From: Odontesthes bonariensis
Lineage: Eukaryota > Chordata > Actinopteri > Atheriniformes > Atherinopsidae
Direction: 5' to 3'
Length of the DNA stretch: 64,000 nucleotides
NCBI RefSeq assembly: GCF_027942865.1
Contig: NC_134507.1
Coordinates: 40,024,797-40,088,796, forward strand
The notes below the pieces were generated by a model. The model was given only the letters and a program-made list of their open reading frames with translations. It did no database searches and had not been told where the DNA came from. A program made the position numbers and the translations under genes. Positions 18,064 to 29,348 of the stretch are shown one piece after another (positions within the stretch are counted from its first letter, which is position 1; each line of letters starts with the position of its first letter).

Positions 18064-21000
18064 GACAGTGGGAGGAGATGTGGCCACAGACATCATTGTG
18101 GAGTGGATCCAACCAAAACAAAAATGATGGAGTGGCCATTTTAATCAAAAACCCTCAGGTTCTGGTGAAGGGCAGCACTGTGGTGAGAGACGGACGGGCA
18201 CTTTTAGCACATTTGACTTTTATGGGACAAGATTTTAACCTCTTAAATATTTATGGCTTGAAAGAAAAAAAGGACCGGGATGACCTTTTAGAAGACCTGC
18301 AGTCCCACATGCTAGGTAGGGCACCACTAGTTTTAGGGGGTGATTTTAACTGTATTTTAAGCAGGAGTGACAGAAAAAGAGCAGGGGAATTTTTTAAAAT
18401 TGAAAAAACATCGGTTTTATTACAGGGCATATGCAAGGATTTTAAACTTCAGGACTCTTTTAAAACCATGCATCCCAGAGAGGAGGGCTTCACCTGGTTC
18501 AGTGGTGATGGCACCAGAGCCTCTCGTATAGACTACCTTTTTACACGGGACTGCCCACCAACCGATGCTAGATTGACCCCCGTTTTCTTTTCTGATCACC
18601 TGATGCTTTCCTGCACCCTATCACTATCTTCGGGTGTGACTTCCGGAAGTGGTCTGTGGAAACTAAACTGCTCCCTTTTAGAAGAAAATGAAATATTTGT
18701 CAGTACCGGGAGCAGTACCACGAGTGGCAGACCCTTCAAGACTTTTACGATACACGTGCACACTGGTGGGAAATGGTGAAGGAAAAGACCCAGACTTTCT
18801 TTAGACAGGCAGGTAGGAGAAAAAATAATAGGGAAAACAGACACATGATGGGACTGCAGAAGCGACTACAGCGCTATTTTAAATTAAACCAACAAGGGAT
18901 GGATTTTAATGATGAAATTAAACAAGTGAAAACAGAGATGTTGGTTTTAGCAGATATTAAAAGTAAGGGTGTCATTTTAAGAAGCGGGGAACGAGAAATA
19001 GAGGAAGGAGAGAAGTGCACAAGGTATTTTTTTAAGAAAATTGTGAATAAAGGGGGGGCCATTTTAAAGCTAACAAAAGAGAACGGGTGCACAGTTGATA
19101 CAATGGAAGAAATTAAACAAGCTGTTGAACAATTTTATCGTGAACTGTATTAACAAAAACCTGTTGAAATGGACACCATGACAGAAGTTTTAAATTTCAT
19201 AGAAAAAACAGTGAAAGACAGTGTGCTTTTAACCCAAGATTTTACAATTTCAGAGTTAAATAAATGTTTTACAAATTTTAAGAAAGGGAAGTCCCCAGGA
19301 CAAGATGGACTTCCCGTAGAATTTTATTTGACCTTTTGGGATATTTTAGCACCTGACTTGTTTACTGTTTTTATGGAATTTGAGCAACTTGACCGACTTC
19401 CTGACAGTTTTAGAGCAGGGATAGTGACTCTTCTTCACAAAAAAAAAAGACAAGACTGACTTGAAGAATTGGAGACCGATTACACTTTTAAACTTTGACT
19501 GTAAACTTTTCAGTAAACTTTTAGCCTCACGTATGTCCTTGTTTTTAGAAGACCTGATTCACCCGGATCAAGCCTGTGCCATCCCGGGGAGGAAGATAAC
19601 CGACAGCCTCGTACTGATCCGAGACACCATCTGTTATGCGAGAGACAGAAACATTTGGCTAGCAGTCCTAATTTTAGACTTTGAGAAAGCCTTTGATCGG
19701 GTCTCGCACCAGTACCTTTTCCAGGTACTGCCAAAAATGGGGTTCCCAGAAAGGTTTATAGCTTGGGTGGGTCTGCTGTACCGGGGCATTACCAGCAAAT
19801 TCCTTGTTAACGGGCATCTGACAAAAGCAGTAAACATCCACTGCGGTGTCCGTCAGGGTTGTCCGTTATCTGCCCTCCTCTACATCATCTGTGTGGAACC
19901 ACTGGCACAGAGCTTGAGAAGGGACCACCGAATCAATGGGGTGAAAGTCCCGGGGAGCGGGGGACTATCGACAAAGTGTGTTTTATATATGGACGACGTG
20001 AACATTTTTTGTACAGACCTAATATCTATCAATAGGACTCTGGACTTGACTGACTGGTTTGGACGGGCCTCTGGGGCAAATCTAAACAGAAACAAGACCC
20101 AAGCCCAATTTTATGGGCCATGGACAGCGACTGAGACAACAGGACTCCCCGTGACTATAACCCAGACCAAAGAGAAAATACTGGGGATTAATTTTGACAA
20201 GGAAGGGGGAGGGACATCAAACTGGCCAGACGTGGTAGGGAAAGTAAAGCAAAGACTAGGATACTGGGGACTTAGAGGACTGACCATTGAAGGAAAGGTT
20301 TTAATCATCAAAGCCGTGATTTTACCTCTGCTTTTACTAATCAGTTCTGTTTTTATCCCACCTAGAAAAGTGCTTTTAGTCCTGGACCGAGCCATTTTTT
20401 ACTTTCTCTGGGGCTCCAAGTGGGAAAGACTGAGGAGAGATGTAATGAAGAAACAAAAAGAGAAGGGAGGAAAAGGAGTGCCTGATTTTTATTTGTTTTT
20501 AGGAAGCAGATACACTACACTGCACATCCTACAGGCCACGAACCCATCCGGAAACCCCAAAACTTAAGCAATGACACGATTCTGGATGGGTTCTTACCTC
20601 AGAAGACTGAAGATTTTACCCACCGACCTAAAAGTGCCCGTGTCTTTTAGCCTGCCACCATCCTTTGCTTTTATCCAGACGTTCTTAAAGCATTTTAACT
20701 TGGAGGCAGAGGAGTTGCATGTTTTAACAAACCACCGCTCTTTGATTTCTGTTGTGCAGGAGCGGGAACCAGTGAGTCCAGTGCGTGGGCTCGCGTTCGG
20801 CGAGCCCTCAACAGTTTGGTGCAACGTCAACCATTCCGCTCTCCCAAACAGACTCCGGGACCTGTCGTGGATGGTGGCCCATGAGATCCTGCCAGTCAGG
20901 TCCGTTATGCACTCCCGGGGCATGTCAGCGATCTCAACCTGCCCGCAACCTGGTTGTGGCGCGCCCGAGTCGGTGAGGCACCTGCTCTGGGAGTGCAGCA

Positions 21001-21422
21001 CTGCTGCAGACCAGTGGGCAACAGCCGGCTCCTTGCAATTCCCGTACTTGCCAGCAAGGGAGGTCCTCACAGCACAACTCGTGCTCTATGGGGTGAGCCA
21101 AACAAAAATGAAAAAGAATGACTTTGCTAAGCAGTGGCTCACCCTAGCCGCCATCAAAGACGCCATTTGGACCTCCAGGAACTTGCTGGTGAGGAAGCGC
21201 ATGCAGATCCCCCCCGTGGCTGTGATCCGGATGGCCGCAGCGGCGGCTCAAGCGGCCGGAGCTGCAGGCGGCGGGCCTTGGACACATCCACAAAGAAGAA
21301 TCTCCTCTGTGCCCATTCGGATGAAGGAGCCGGAGCTACACACAAAAAGGTCAAAGCAGCGACAGCCTGGCTCTCCGGGTGAGGCAGGTGGGAAGGAGCA
21401 ACAGGGTGGGGATCTCCTCTGA
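18064..21422 (+). pseudogene. LINE ORF2: APE endonuclease and reverse transcriptase, broken
   Basis: ORF2 nicks the target and copies the LINE RNA onto it. The first part lacks the endonuclease start but keeps [19 protein letters not shown] and the SDH motif (FFSDHLML). The reverse transcriptase follows: PGQDGLPVEFY, NWRPITLLN, LDFEKAFDRV, GVRQGCPLSALLY and the catalytic YMDD (VLYMDDVNIF). The C-terminal part has a CCHC-like motif ([19 protein letters not shown]). Breaks: a frame slip near 18700 shared with copy 2, a TAA near 19151 where copy 2 has an open codon, a run of ten A at about 19439 (nine would keep frame; copy 2 has eight), and a slip near 20567. Confidence 0.88.
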
Positions 21423-21804
21423 GCACCACGACAGGATCCCGAGAGACCTATTGTTTCGGGGAGCGAAATGAGTTTCCCTGGGTAGGGACTCACTGCGCTC
21501 CTGCACAAAAAAATGGACTTGGAAGAGAGCATTTTAACTAATGCACTCCTTTTTAAAGACACTCAATACAAACTGCTACTCACATGAGAACTACTTCACA
21601 TGTAGCTTTTACCTTAGACAACATTGACTTTATCTGTAATATCCCATGAAAAACTTGTTTTATTATTGTTGTTTTAAATGTGGTTATACAGATTACACTT
21701 ATTTATTGATGTTTTTATTCATAGGTAAAACATATGTCGTAAATATGAAGTTTTTATGAAAATGTAATGTATTAGTGTCAATAAATTTTTTCAAAAGAAA
21801 AAAA
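21423..21804 (+). other. LINE 3' UTR
   Basis: Non-coding end of copy 1 with AATAAA at 21780 and a short A run joined straight to U2 nt 38 (ATCTGTTCTTATCAG). It is absent from copy 2, which is cut earlier. Confidence 0.7.
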
Positions 21805-21954
21805 ATCTGTTCTTATCAGTTTAATATCTGATACGTCCTCTATATGAGGACTACATATTAAATGGATTTTTAGGCACAGGGGTTGAAAAAGGGGCTTGCT
21901 CCGTTCACTCCACGCATCGACCCGGTACTGCAGTGCCGCCGGGAACGGTGCACT
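21805..21954 (+). ncRNA. U2 snRNA gene, 3' part after the LINE
   Basis: U2 from nt 38 to the 3' end: the 115-bp target duplication, then ACCCGGTACTGCAGTGCC and GGGAACGGTGCAC, the terminal stem-loop. It lacks the branch-site pairing region and a promoter of its own. Confidence 0.9.
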
Positions 21955-22004
21955 CTTCCCAACTCTTGCGAAATAACAAAACCAGCGGTACAGGGTGGTA
22001 GTTT

Positions 22005-22265
22005 CAGGGAGCCATTGTATTCTGACTTCTAAAATAGAACTATAATCTTTAGAAAAGACGCAGCTTATGAGCATGTCGTGGGATTGAGCTTCCCTGGTTT
22101 CTCTGTATGACGATGAACACAAAACTACACACAGGGAACAGAGGAGCTTGACAGACAAACACTAAGTTATCTGAGAGTCCCATTTTCAGCTGCAGAGAAC
22201 AATCACATCAGGGAAGTCGATGTGCAGGCTCAACATCAGCCTCTCAAGCCGACTCTCTGGTAAAA
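22005..22265 (+). repeat. Cluster spacer repeat, copy at 42.2 kb
   Basis: The segment from ATTGTATTCTGACTTCTAAA to CTCTGGTAAAAT recurs nearly unchanged at about 42220-42485, next to a 5S fragment. It marks spacer DNA of the RNA gene cluster. Confidence 0.8.
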
Positions 22266-22279
22266 TGGGGGAAACGTAT

Positions 22280-22301
22280 GGGAATACCAGGTGCTGTAAG
22301 C
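22280..22301 (+). pseudogene. 5S rRNA 3' tail remnant
   Basis: The last 22 nt of 5S (GGAATACCAGGTGCTGTAAG, then C) followed by ATTTTT. It stands where the full 5S gene stands in the 15-kb copy; the rest of 5S is deleted. Confidence 0.8.
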
Positions 22302-22524
22302 ATTTTTCTCTCTTCTCTCTGCATGTCTTTTGTTGAAACATCTGATGATCACCCTGTGATCCATCTTGCTGATCCTGGATGTGCTAAGATGTCCCAGGTC
22401 ATGGTTGCCTTTGATCCTCATTCATTTAACTTTGTCCTGACAAAGGAGCAGTTCCAAAAAGTCAAACAGGGACTGCCTTTGCATTTGACGCAGTCAAACT
22501 GCATGCGCCTGGAAAAGCCAAAAG

Positions 22525-22600
22525 GCTTACAGCACCTGGTATTCCCAGACGGTCTCCCATCCAATTACTAACCAGGCCCGACTCTGCTTAGCTTCTGAGA
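22525..22600 (-). pseudogene. 5S rRNA pseudogene, duplicate of 15483-15558
   Basis: Same truncated, inverted 5S as at 15483, with a few differences (AATTACTA for AAGTACTA on the plus strand). It belongs to the direct duplication 15280-16095 / 22305-23150. Confidence 0.85.
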
Positions 22601-22905
22601 TAAAACTCTGGCTTTTAGTCTGCGAAAAGAAAGTTAAAGTGAACTCCACTTTGAGATGGCTCTGGGATTGGGCCGACTGGGAGAATTGCTTGAAAAAAAC
22701 CTCTACACAAAATGAGCGGTCAGAACAAAGCCTCAAGACCCCTAGTCTTTTGCACAGAGTAAAAGACAAAGCAGCCATTGAATAGGGCCCGATTGTTCCT
22801 ACCTGGTCAGCCGAGGAGCAAGCGTCTCAACCAAGCAAAGCTCACCATGGGGAAGGTGGCTATGCCAACTGGCCTGATGCACCGCTCCCGCAGTGTCAAA
22901 TACTC

Positions 22906-23025
22906 GTACTCTGGTTTCTCTTCATAACGTACAAGTCTTTCGCCTTTTACTAAAGACTTCCGTGGAGAGCAACATTAATGAGTTGTTTCTATTTTTGGAA
23001 GGCTTTACCTTTGCGGGTGAAGCCC
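22906..23025 (+). ncRNA. U5 small nuclear RNA gene, second copy
   Basis: Matches the U5 gene at 15864-15983 in loop (CGCCTTTTACTAAAG), Sm site (ATTTTTGG) and terminal hairpin, with its upstream 240 bp also duplicated. Nothing visibly disables it. Confidence 0.88.
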
Positions 23026-23362
23026 ATTCTGTCTGTGCAAAGGAAATCTTCTTGCTGTGCCAAGTGACTTCTCGGAGTAGAGTCACCTTATTTGTTGAGA
23101 CCGTGCCCATGTTCAAAGCTGGAGCACTAAATTGTTGTTTGAACGGTGCTCAGTGTAGCTCCGGAACCTTCATCCGAATGGGCACAGAGGAGATTCTTCT
23201 TTGTGGATGTGTCCTAGGCCCGCCGCCTGCAGCTCCGGCCGCTTGAGCCGCCGCTGCGGCCATCCGGATCACAGCCACGAGGGGGATCTGCATGCGCTTC
23301 CTCACCAGCAAGTTCCTGGAGGTCCACATGGCGTTTTTGATGGCGGCTAGGGTGAGCCACTG

Positions 23363-26300
23363 CTAGGCAAAGTCATTCTTTTTCATTTTTGTTTGGCTCA
23401 CCCCATAGAGCACGAGTTGTGCTGTGAGGACCTCCCTTGCTGGCAAGTACGGGAATTGCAAGGAGCCGGCTGTTGCCCACTGGTCTGCAGCAGCGCTGCA
23501 CTCCCAGAGCAGGTGCCTCACCGACTCGGGCGCTCCACAACCAGGTCGCGGGCAGGTTGAGATCGCTGACATGCCCCGGGAGTGCATAACGGACCTGACT
23601 GGCAGGATCTCAAGAGCCACCATCCACGACAGGTCCCGGAGTCTGTTTGGGAGAGCGGAATGGTTGACGTTGCACCAAACTGTTGAGGGCTCGCCGAACG
23701 CGAGCCCACGCACTGGACTCACTGGTTCCCGCTCCTGCACAACAGAAATCAAAGAGCGGTGGTTTGTTAAAACATGCAACTCCTCTGCCTCCAAGTAAAA
23801 ATGCTTTAAGAACGTCAGGCTAAAAGACACGGGCACTTTTAGGTCGGTGGGTAAAATCTTCAGTCTTCTGAGGTAAGAACCCATCCAGAATCGTGTCATT
23901 GCTTTAGTTTTGGGGTTTCCGGATGGGTCTGTGGCCTGTAGGATGTGCAGTGTAGTGTATCTGCTTCCTAAAAACAAATAAAAATCAGGCACTCCTTTTC
24001 CTCCCTTCTCTTTTTGTTTCTTCATTACATCTCTCCTCAATCTTTCCCACTTGGAGCCCCACAGAAAGTAAAAAATGGCTCGGTCCAGGTCTAAAAGCAC
24101 TTTTCTAGGTGGGATAAAAACAGAACTGATTAGTAAAAGCAAAGGTAAAATCACGGCTTTGATGATTAAAACCTTTCCTTCAATGGTCAGTCCTCTAAGT
24201 CCCCAGTATCCTAGTCTTTGCTTTACTTTCCCTACCACGTCTGGCCAGTTTGATGTCCCTCCCCCTTCCTTGTCAAAATTAATCCCCAGTATTTTCTGTT
24301 TGGTCTGGGTTATAGTCACGGGGAGTCCTGTTGTCTCAGTCGCTGTCCATGGCCCATAAAATTGGGTTTGGGTCTTGTTTCTGTTTAGTTTTGCCCCAGA
24401 GGCCCGTCCAAACCAGTCAGTCAAGTCCAGAGTCCTATTGATAGATAATAGGTCTGTACATAAAATGTTCACGTCGTCCATATATAAAACACACTTTGTT
24501 GATAGTCCCCCGCTCCCCGGGACTCTCACCCCATTGATTTGGTGGTCCCTTCTCAAGCTCTGTGCCAGTGGTTCGACACAGATGATGAGGGCAGATAACG
24601 GACAACCCTGACGGACACCGCAGTGGATGTTTACTGCTTTTGTCAGATGCCCGTTAACAAGGAATTTGCTGGTAATGCCCCGGTACAGCAGACCCACCCA
24701 AGCTATAAACCTTTCTGGGAACCCCATTTTTGGCAGTACCTGGAAAAGGTACTGGTGCGAGACCCGATCAAAGGCTTTCTCAAAGTCTAAATTTAGGACT
24801 GCTAGCCGAATGCTTCTGTCTCTCGCATAACAGATGGTGTCTCGGATCAGTACGAGGCTGTCGGTTATCTTCCTCCCCGGGATGGCACAGGCTTGATCCG
24901 GGTGAATCAGGTCTTCTAAAAACAAGAACATACGTGAGGCTAAAAGTTTACTAAAAAGTTTACAGTCAAAGTTTAAAAGTGTAATCGGTCTCCAATTCTT
25001 CAAGTCAGTCTTGTCTTTTTTTTGTGAAGAAGAGTCACTATCCCTGCTCTAAAACTGTCAGGAAGTCGGTCAAGTTGCTCAAATTCCATAAAAACAGTAA
25101 ACAAGTCAGGTGCTAAAATATCCCAAAAGGTCAAATAAAATTCTACGGGAAGTCCATCTTGTCCTGGGGACTTCTCATTCTTAAAATTTGTAAAACATTT
25201 ATTTAACTCTGAAATTGTAAAATCTTGGGTTAAAAGCACACTGTCTTTTACTGTTTTTTCTATGAAATTTAAAACTTCTGTCATGGTGTCCATTTCAACA
25301 GGTTTTTGTTCGTACAGTTCACGATAAAATTGTTCAACAGCTTGTTTTATTTCTTCCATTGTATCAACTGTGCACTCGTTCTCTTTTGTTAGCTTTAAAA
25401 TGGCCCCCCCTTTATTCACAATTTTCTTAAAAAAATACCTTGTGCACTTCTCTCCTTCCTCTATTTCTCGTTCCCTGCTTCTTAAAATGACACCCTTACT
25501 TTTAATATCTGCTAAAACCGACATCTCTGTTTTCACTTGTTTAATTTCATCATTAAAATCCATCCCTTGTTGGTTTAATTTAAAATAGCGCTGTAGTCGC
25601 TTCTGCAGTCCCATCATGCATCTGTTTTCCCTATTCTTTTTTCTCTTACCTGCCTGTCTAAAGAAAGTCTGGGTCTTTTCCTTCACCATTTCCCACCAGT
25701 GTGCACGTGTATCGTAAAAGTCTTGAAGGGTCTGCCACTCGTGGTACTGCTCCCGGTACTGACAAATATTTCATTTTCTTCTAAAAGGGAGCAGTTTAGT
25801 TTCCACAGACCACTTCCGGAACTCACACCCAAAGATAGTGATAGGGTGGAGGAAAGCATTAGGTGATCAGAAAAGAAAACGGGGGTCAATCTAGCATCGG
25901 TTGGTGGGCAGTCCCGTGTAAAAAGGTAGTCTATACGAGAGGCTCTGGTGCCATCACCACTGAACCAGGTGAAGCCCTCCTCTCTGGGATGCATGGTTTT
26001 AAAAGAGTCCTGAAGTTTAAAATCCTTGCATATGCCCTGTAATAAAACCGATGTTTTTTCAATTTTAAAAAATTCCCCTGCTCTTTTTCTGTCACTCCTG
26101 CTTAAAATACAGTTAAAATCACCCCCTAAAACTAGTGGTGCCCTACCTAGCATGTGGGACTGCAGGTCTTCTAAAAGGTCATACCGGTCCTTTTTTTCGT
26201 TAAAGCCATAAATATTTAAGAGGTTAAAATCTTGTCCCATAAAAGTCAAATGTGCTAAAAGTGCCCGTCCGTCTCTCACCACAGTGCTGCCCTTCACCAG

Positions 26301-26571
26301 AACCTGAGGGTTTTTGATCAAAATGGCCACTCCATCATTTTTGTTTTGGTTGGATCCACTCCACAATGATGTCTGTGGCCACATCTCCTCCCACTGTCTG
26401 TAGTGCTTTAAAAACGGTAGGCCGCATTTCTATATTAAAAGAACATCTGACTTAAAAGAACTAAGAAAGGATAAAAACACTCTGGGCTCTAACTTTCGAT
26501 TTTACACTTCTCACATTAATAGTTGAGAGAGTGAGTGTCATGAGTATGGTTAAAAACAACAGGTATGACAT
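23363..26571 (-). pseudogene. LINE ORF2, copy 2: endonuclease and reverse transcriptase
   Basis: Begins near MTLTLSTINVRSVKSKVRA, the usual first strand of an APE endonuclease (its Asn is in INVRS). The catalytic Glu position (usually QE before CGLP) reads stop-Lys, and the frame slips just before it. The frames then run 26384-25683 (GGDFNCI, SDH), 25689-25000 (PGQDGLPVEF) and 25003-23363. The last is a 546-codon intact reverse transcriptase block with LDFEKAFDRV, GVRQGCPLSAL and YMDD. The slip at 25000 lies in a run of eight A. Confidence 0.85.
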
Positions 26572-26599
26572 CTTAAAAGACTAAAAGAGGGTTCAAAAA

Positions 26600-27514
26600 T
26601 TTAAAATGTCTTAAAAGCAGTTATGTCATTTCTTGTGAATGGAGCTCTTCCTTCATTTCTACAGGTGAGAGGCGAGGGTGTTGAGCTCTATTCCCCGGTC
26701 GGACTCTGGGGGTTGGCCTCTGTTGCAAGGTTTTGTTAAACTTTGAGTCTCTAGGGGTTGATTACAGAACTACATTTAAAAAAGAGACCTCATTTGGTGA
26801 ATTGGAGGGGAAGACTCTGGGCTCCTCCACAGATGAACTGTCTGAGGTAGTCCCAGCTCTTCCCCTCTTCTCTGAGACTATAGGAGAATCAGAGGACAAT
26901 TCTGATGCAAGCCTCTTTGTTTGCTGGGCATCTGGGAGGGAGGCATCCTCGCTATCATCCTGTGATTGGACTTCTTCACATTCTGAACTAGCTCCGCCTT
27001 CTGCCTGCACCACCTCCTCCGCTCCAGATGTTTCAGGCCCTGGAAGCCCTGGGGGTCTTGCCATTGTTGGATGGGGACCCTCCAGGCGCAGTTCCAGATG
27101 CCATCGACATCCCTCACCTTCATTACCTGGCCTTTAACAGTGCAGAATCTTCCCAGCCATATACAGATATCTTCTAAGTTCACCATTTCATTGAACATTC
27201 TGACAATTACTGTCTTCAGATACTCTGATGTCAGTAAGTTTCTCAACAGTAAACACAGAAAACTGGGCTTGGACATTTTCAAATCTCGTCCAAAACTCCT
27301 GCAGCAAAGCTGCAGTGCGAAAACTTACATCGAAACCTTTGTTAAAAGGTAATGACAGGATGCAATTCAAATCGTCTGGCTTTAAGTTCAATATGTTTTG
27401 AATTAGCTTCCGAGAGAAGTCCAATCTGGACATCTCTATAAGCTTTCCTTCTTTTTCTTTAAGTAAAAATCTAGCGCTGTGGTGCCTCCTCATGCCAGCA
27501 TAGTTAGCCGACAT
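26600..27514 (-). pseudogene. LINE ORF1, copy 2, zinc knuckles deleted
   Basis: Starts [16 protein letters not shown] like copy 1. A frame slip follows EKLTD (near 27220), and the sequence jumps from FQGLKHL to the acidic tail, dropping the CCHC knuckles. The end, absent from copy 1, reads QHPRLSPVEMKEELHSQEMT then a stop. Confidence 0.8.
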
Positions 27515-27869
27515 GATGGAGGCACCACAAACAGTTTTTAAATAAAATGCTTAAAAGAAGAATAATAAATATCACACTAAAAGCCCAATAAAAGAGTAAA
27601 AAGTGGATAAAAAGGTACTAAAAAGGGATACTTACCTTCCTCTAAAACAAAACGGAACACCGACACCGACCCTGTTTCAGCTGAAACTCGTTCAAAAAGC
27701 AAAAATCTGGGGAAAAAAAATAGGGTAATACAGGAAAATTTAAATACAAAGAACTCCAACTACAAAAGACTTGGAATACTTTGATCGAACACAAAAAAGA
27801 ACCTCCAAAGCGAGAAAATTTAATGCCGAAAAGGCATAAAATAGTCCACCCAAAAGGAGGCGATCGCAG

Positions 27870-27895
27870 TCTTAGCCAAAAGGCCGAGAAGCGAT
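27870..27895 (-). pseudogene. U2 snRNA gene, first 26 nt only
   Basis: U2 nt 1-26 (ATCGCTTCTCGGCCTTTTGG, then CTAAGA) on the minus strand with its promoter flank upstream and the LINE immediately downstream. No other part of this U2 gene is in the window. Confidence 0.88.
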
Positions 27896-28059
27896 AACCC
27901 TCCACTGTTTCACGTCCGAGCGCCCTTCCTGGCACAATGCGCACTTGTGGCGGTGCTCTTTTTTTGCCTACAAAGCGTCACTTTGTACCTCCGCCCACCC
28001 GCTGCAGTGAGCACTCTTCAGCCGTTTCAGATGGTACAACTTTGCACTCCCGCCCGCTC
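27896..28059 (-). promoter_or_regulatory. U2 snRNA gene 5' flank, inverted copy
   Basis: Inverse of 16116-16277 with few changes. It would drive transcription from U2 nt 1 straight into LINE copy 2. Confidence 0.6.
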
Positions 28060-28219
28060 AGGACAAAGTTAAATGTATGAGGATCAAAGCCAACAATGGC
28101 CTGGGACATCTCAGCAGGTCCAGGATCAGAAACATGGAGACTGAGAGCCAATAGAAACAGAGGTGTCTGCCAACCAATCAGCGGCAGCCGAAGCTGGTTA
28201 ACTTCCTTGTGTCTGTGTG

Positions 28220-28286
<67 letters not shown>

Positions 28287-28345
28287 CACAGGGTTCTCGT
28301 CAGATTTTTCAACAAAAGACATGCAGGACGCAGAAGTAAATATAA
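28060..28345 (-). repeat. Small-RNA cluster spacer with (TG)n
   Basis: On the minus strand it reads GCATGTCTTTTGTTGAAAAA, later GATCCTGGACC and GATCCTCATACATTTAAC. This is the spacer that follows 5S at 15287-15410, with a (TG)n tract (28228-28288) in the middle. Confidence 0.75.
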
Positions 28346-29348
28346 CTGTATTTTTTTAAGAATTGGAAAGAATTGTCCTTGTGGATAAAAATCATGTCAT
28401 TAACATCCATTTCTGTGACGGAAATCAATAATGATTTGTGTTGACAGCAGCACCGTCACTGTGAAGGAGAGAGCATGAGAGTGTTATAAATAGTAGGTGA
28501 TGGATCAATAATGGTAGATTCCAGGGTGGTAGGACACAAACACTTCTACATATTGATTATATAAACCACCCAAGTCAGAACATCATCTGAGATATCTACC
28601 CTGTGAGGGACAGTTGTTGTTTAAGGTGTGGGAGTAGAGGCAGCTGGAAGCTCTAAAAGTCAAACAGCCACAGAGGATGAAGCTCTGATCACTTTTTTCA
28701 TCTCATTGCTTTACAACTTCACCGCTTGACTAGGCTCATGGATTATCTATGTACATTACATACAAAGAAAATAGACTCAAATGTAACCTCTCTTCAATGC
28801 ATATTCAGAACTTATTTAATCTCTTCCAGAAAAACTCTTGTTTTGATCGTTTTCTTTAAAATAAAGATTTTCAAAAAGCTAAATGACCATGTGCTCTTTT
28901 TTACATATAACACCAGTTATAGAGGTAAACACGCAAAGTTAACATATTGACAGGTTTCAAATATATTTTTCAGTGGCGGCCGTGCTTTGGGTCACTGGGC
29001 CTTCAGTGCGGGTTTACCGTCCATTCAGAGTCGCTATTTAAATCCGAGTGCCCACATGGATCTGGATCTCACTAACCGTGCTGTATGCCAATAAACACAG
29101 AGAGACAGCTGTTAGAAGACTTTCTTCTGCAGGTTTCCTTCTGATTTATTTATTTTTAAACACATATTCAGCAGCAGGATGTTTATTCATCAATTAGCCT
29201 ACTAATAATGAACTCTGAGAGGCATTTCACGTATTGAGAGCGACTTCCATTGTTATTGTTATTATTATCACGTATATCAGCAGTTCAGAACATTTAATCA
29301 TTTATATTTATAATTTAATATTTATACAAGTAAATAAAATACAAAATT
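28346..29348. other. Mostly unassigned; possible hAT end at 28972
   Basis: CAGTGGCGGCCGTG at 28972 resembles the hAT terminus at 33676, but no partner end is found. The rest holds no clear feature apart from 28685-28765. Confidence 0.35.
28685..28765 (-). repeat. Outer end of the inverted cluster duplication
   Basis: The minus strand GATAATCCATGAGCCTAGTC and following bases match 15021-15075. It marks the right limit I can see for the inverted arm. Confidence 0.7.

Larger units (their letters stand above)
16452..21804 (+). mobile_element. Tx1-clade LINE inserted in U2 (Keno-like), copy 1
   Basis: This 5.35-kb non-LTR retrotransposon has a 5' UTR, ORF1 with three CCHC zinc knuckles, ORF2 with an APE endonuclease and reverse transcriptase, a 3' UTR and a short A-rich end. 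The target is U2 snRNA, with a 115-bp identical target duplication. Among known LINEs, the Keno family of the Tx1 clade (L1 group) in fish targets U2, so this is Keno or a close relative. It is nearly full length but broken: an ORF1/ORF2 junction deletion of about 275 bp relative to copy 2, a premature stop near 19151 and frame slips near 18700, 19450 and 20567. Confidence 0.88.
23154..27869 (-). mobile_element. Tx1-clade U2 LINE, copy 2 (inverted)
   Basis: Second copy of the LINE at 16452, inverted and a few per cent different by eye. Its 5' end (CTGCGATCGCC, minus strand) joins U2 nt 26 at 27869/27870. Its 3' end is cut at 23154, before ORF2 ends and without 3' UTR or U2 sequence; the junction is with U5-cluster spacer. 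It keeps the ORF1/ORF2 junction missing from copy 1 but has lost about 430 bp of ORF1 holding all three zinc knuckles (junction near 27020). It shares the frame slip before the reverse transcriptase with copy 1. Confidence 0.87.
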
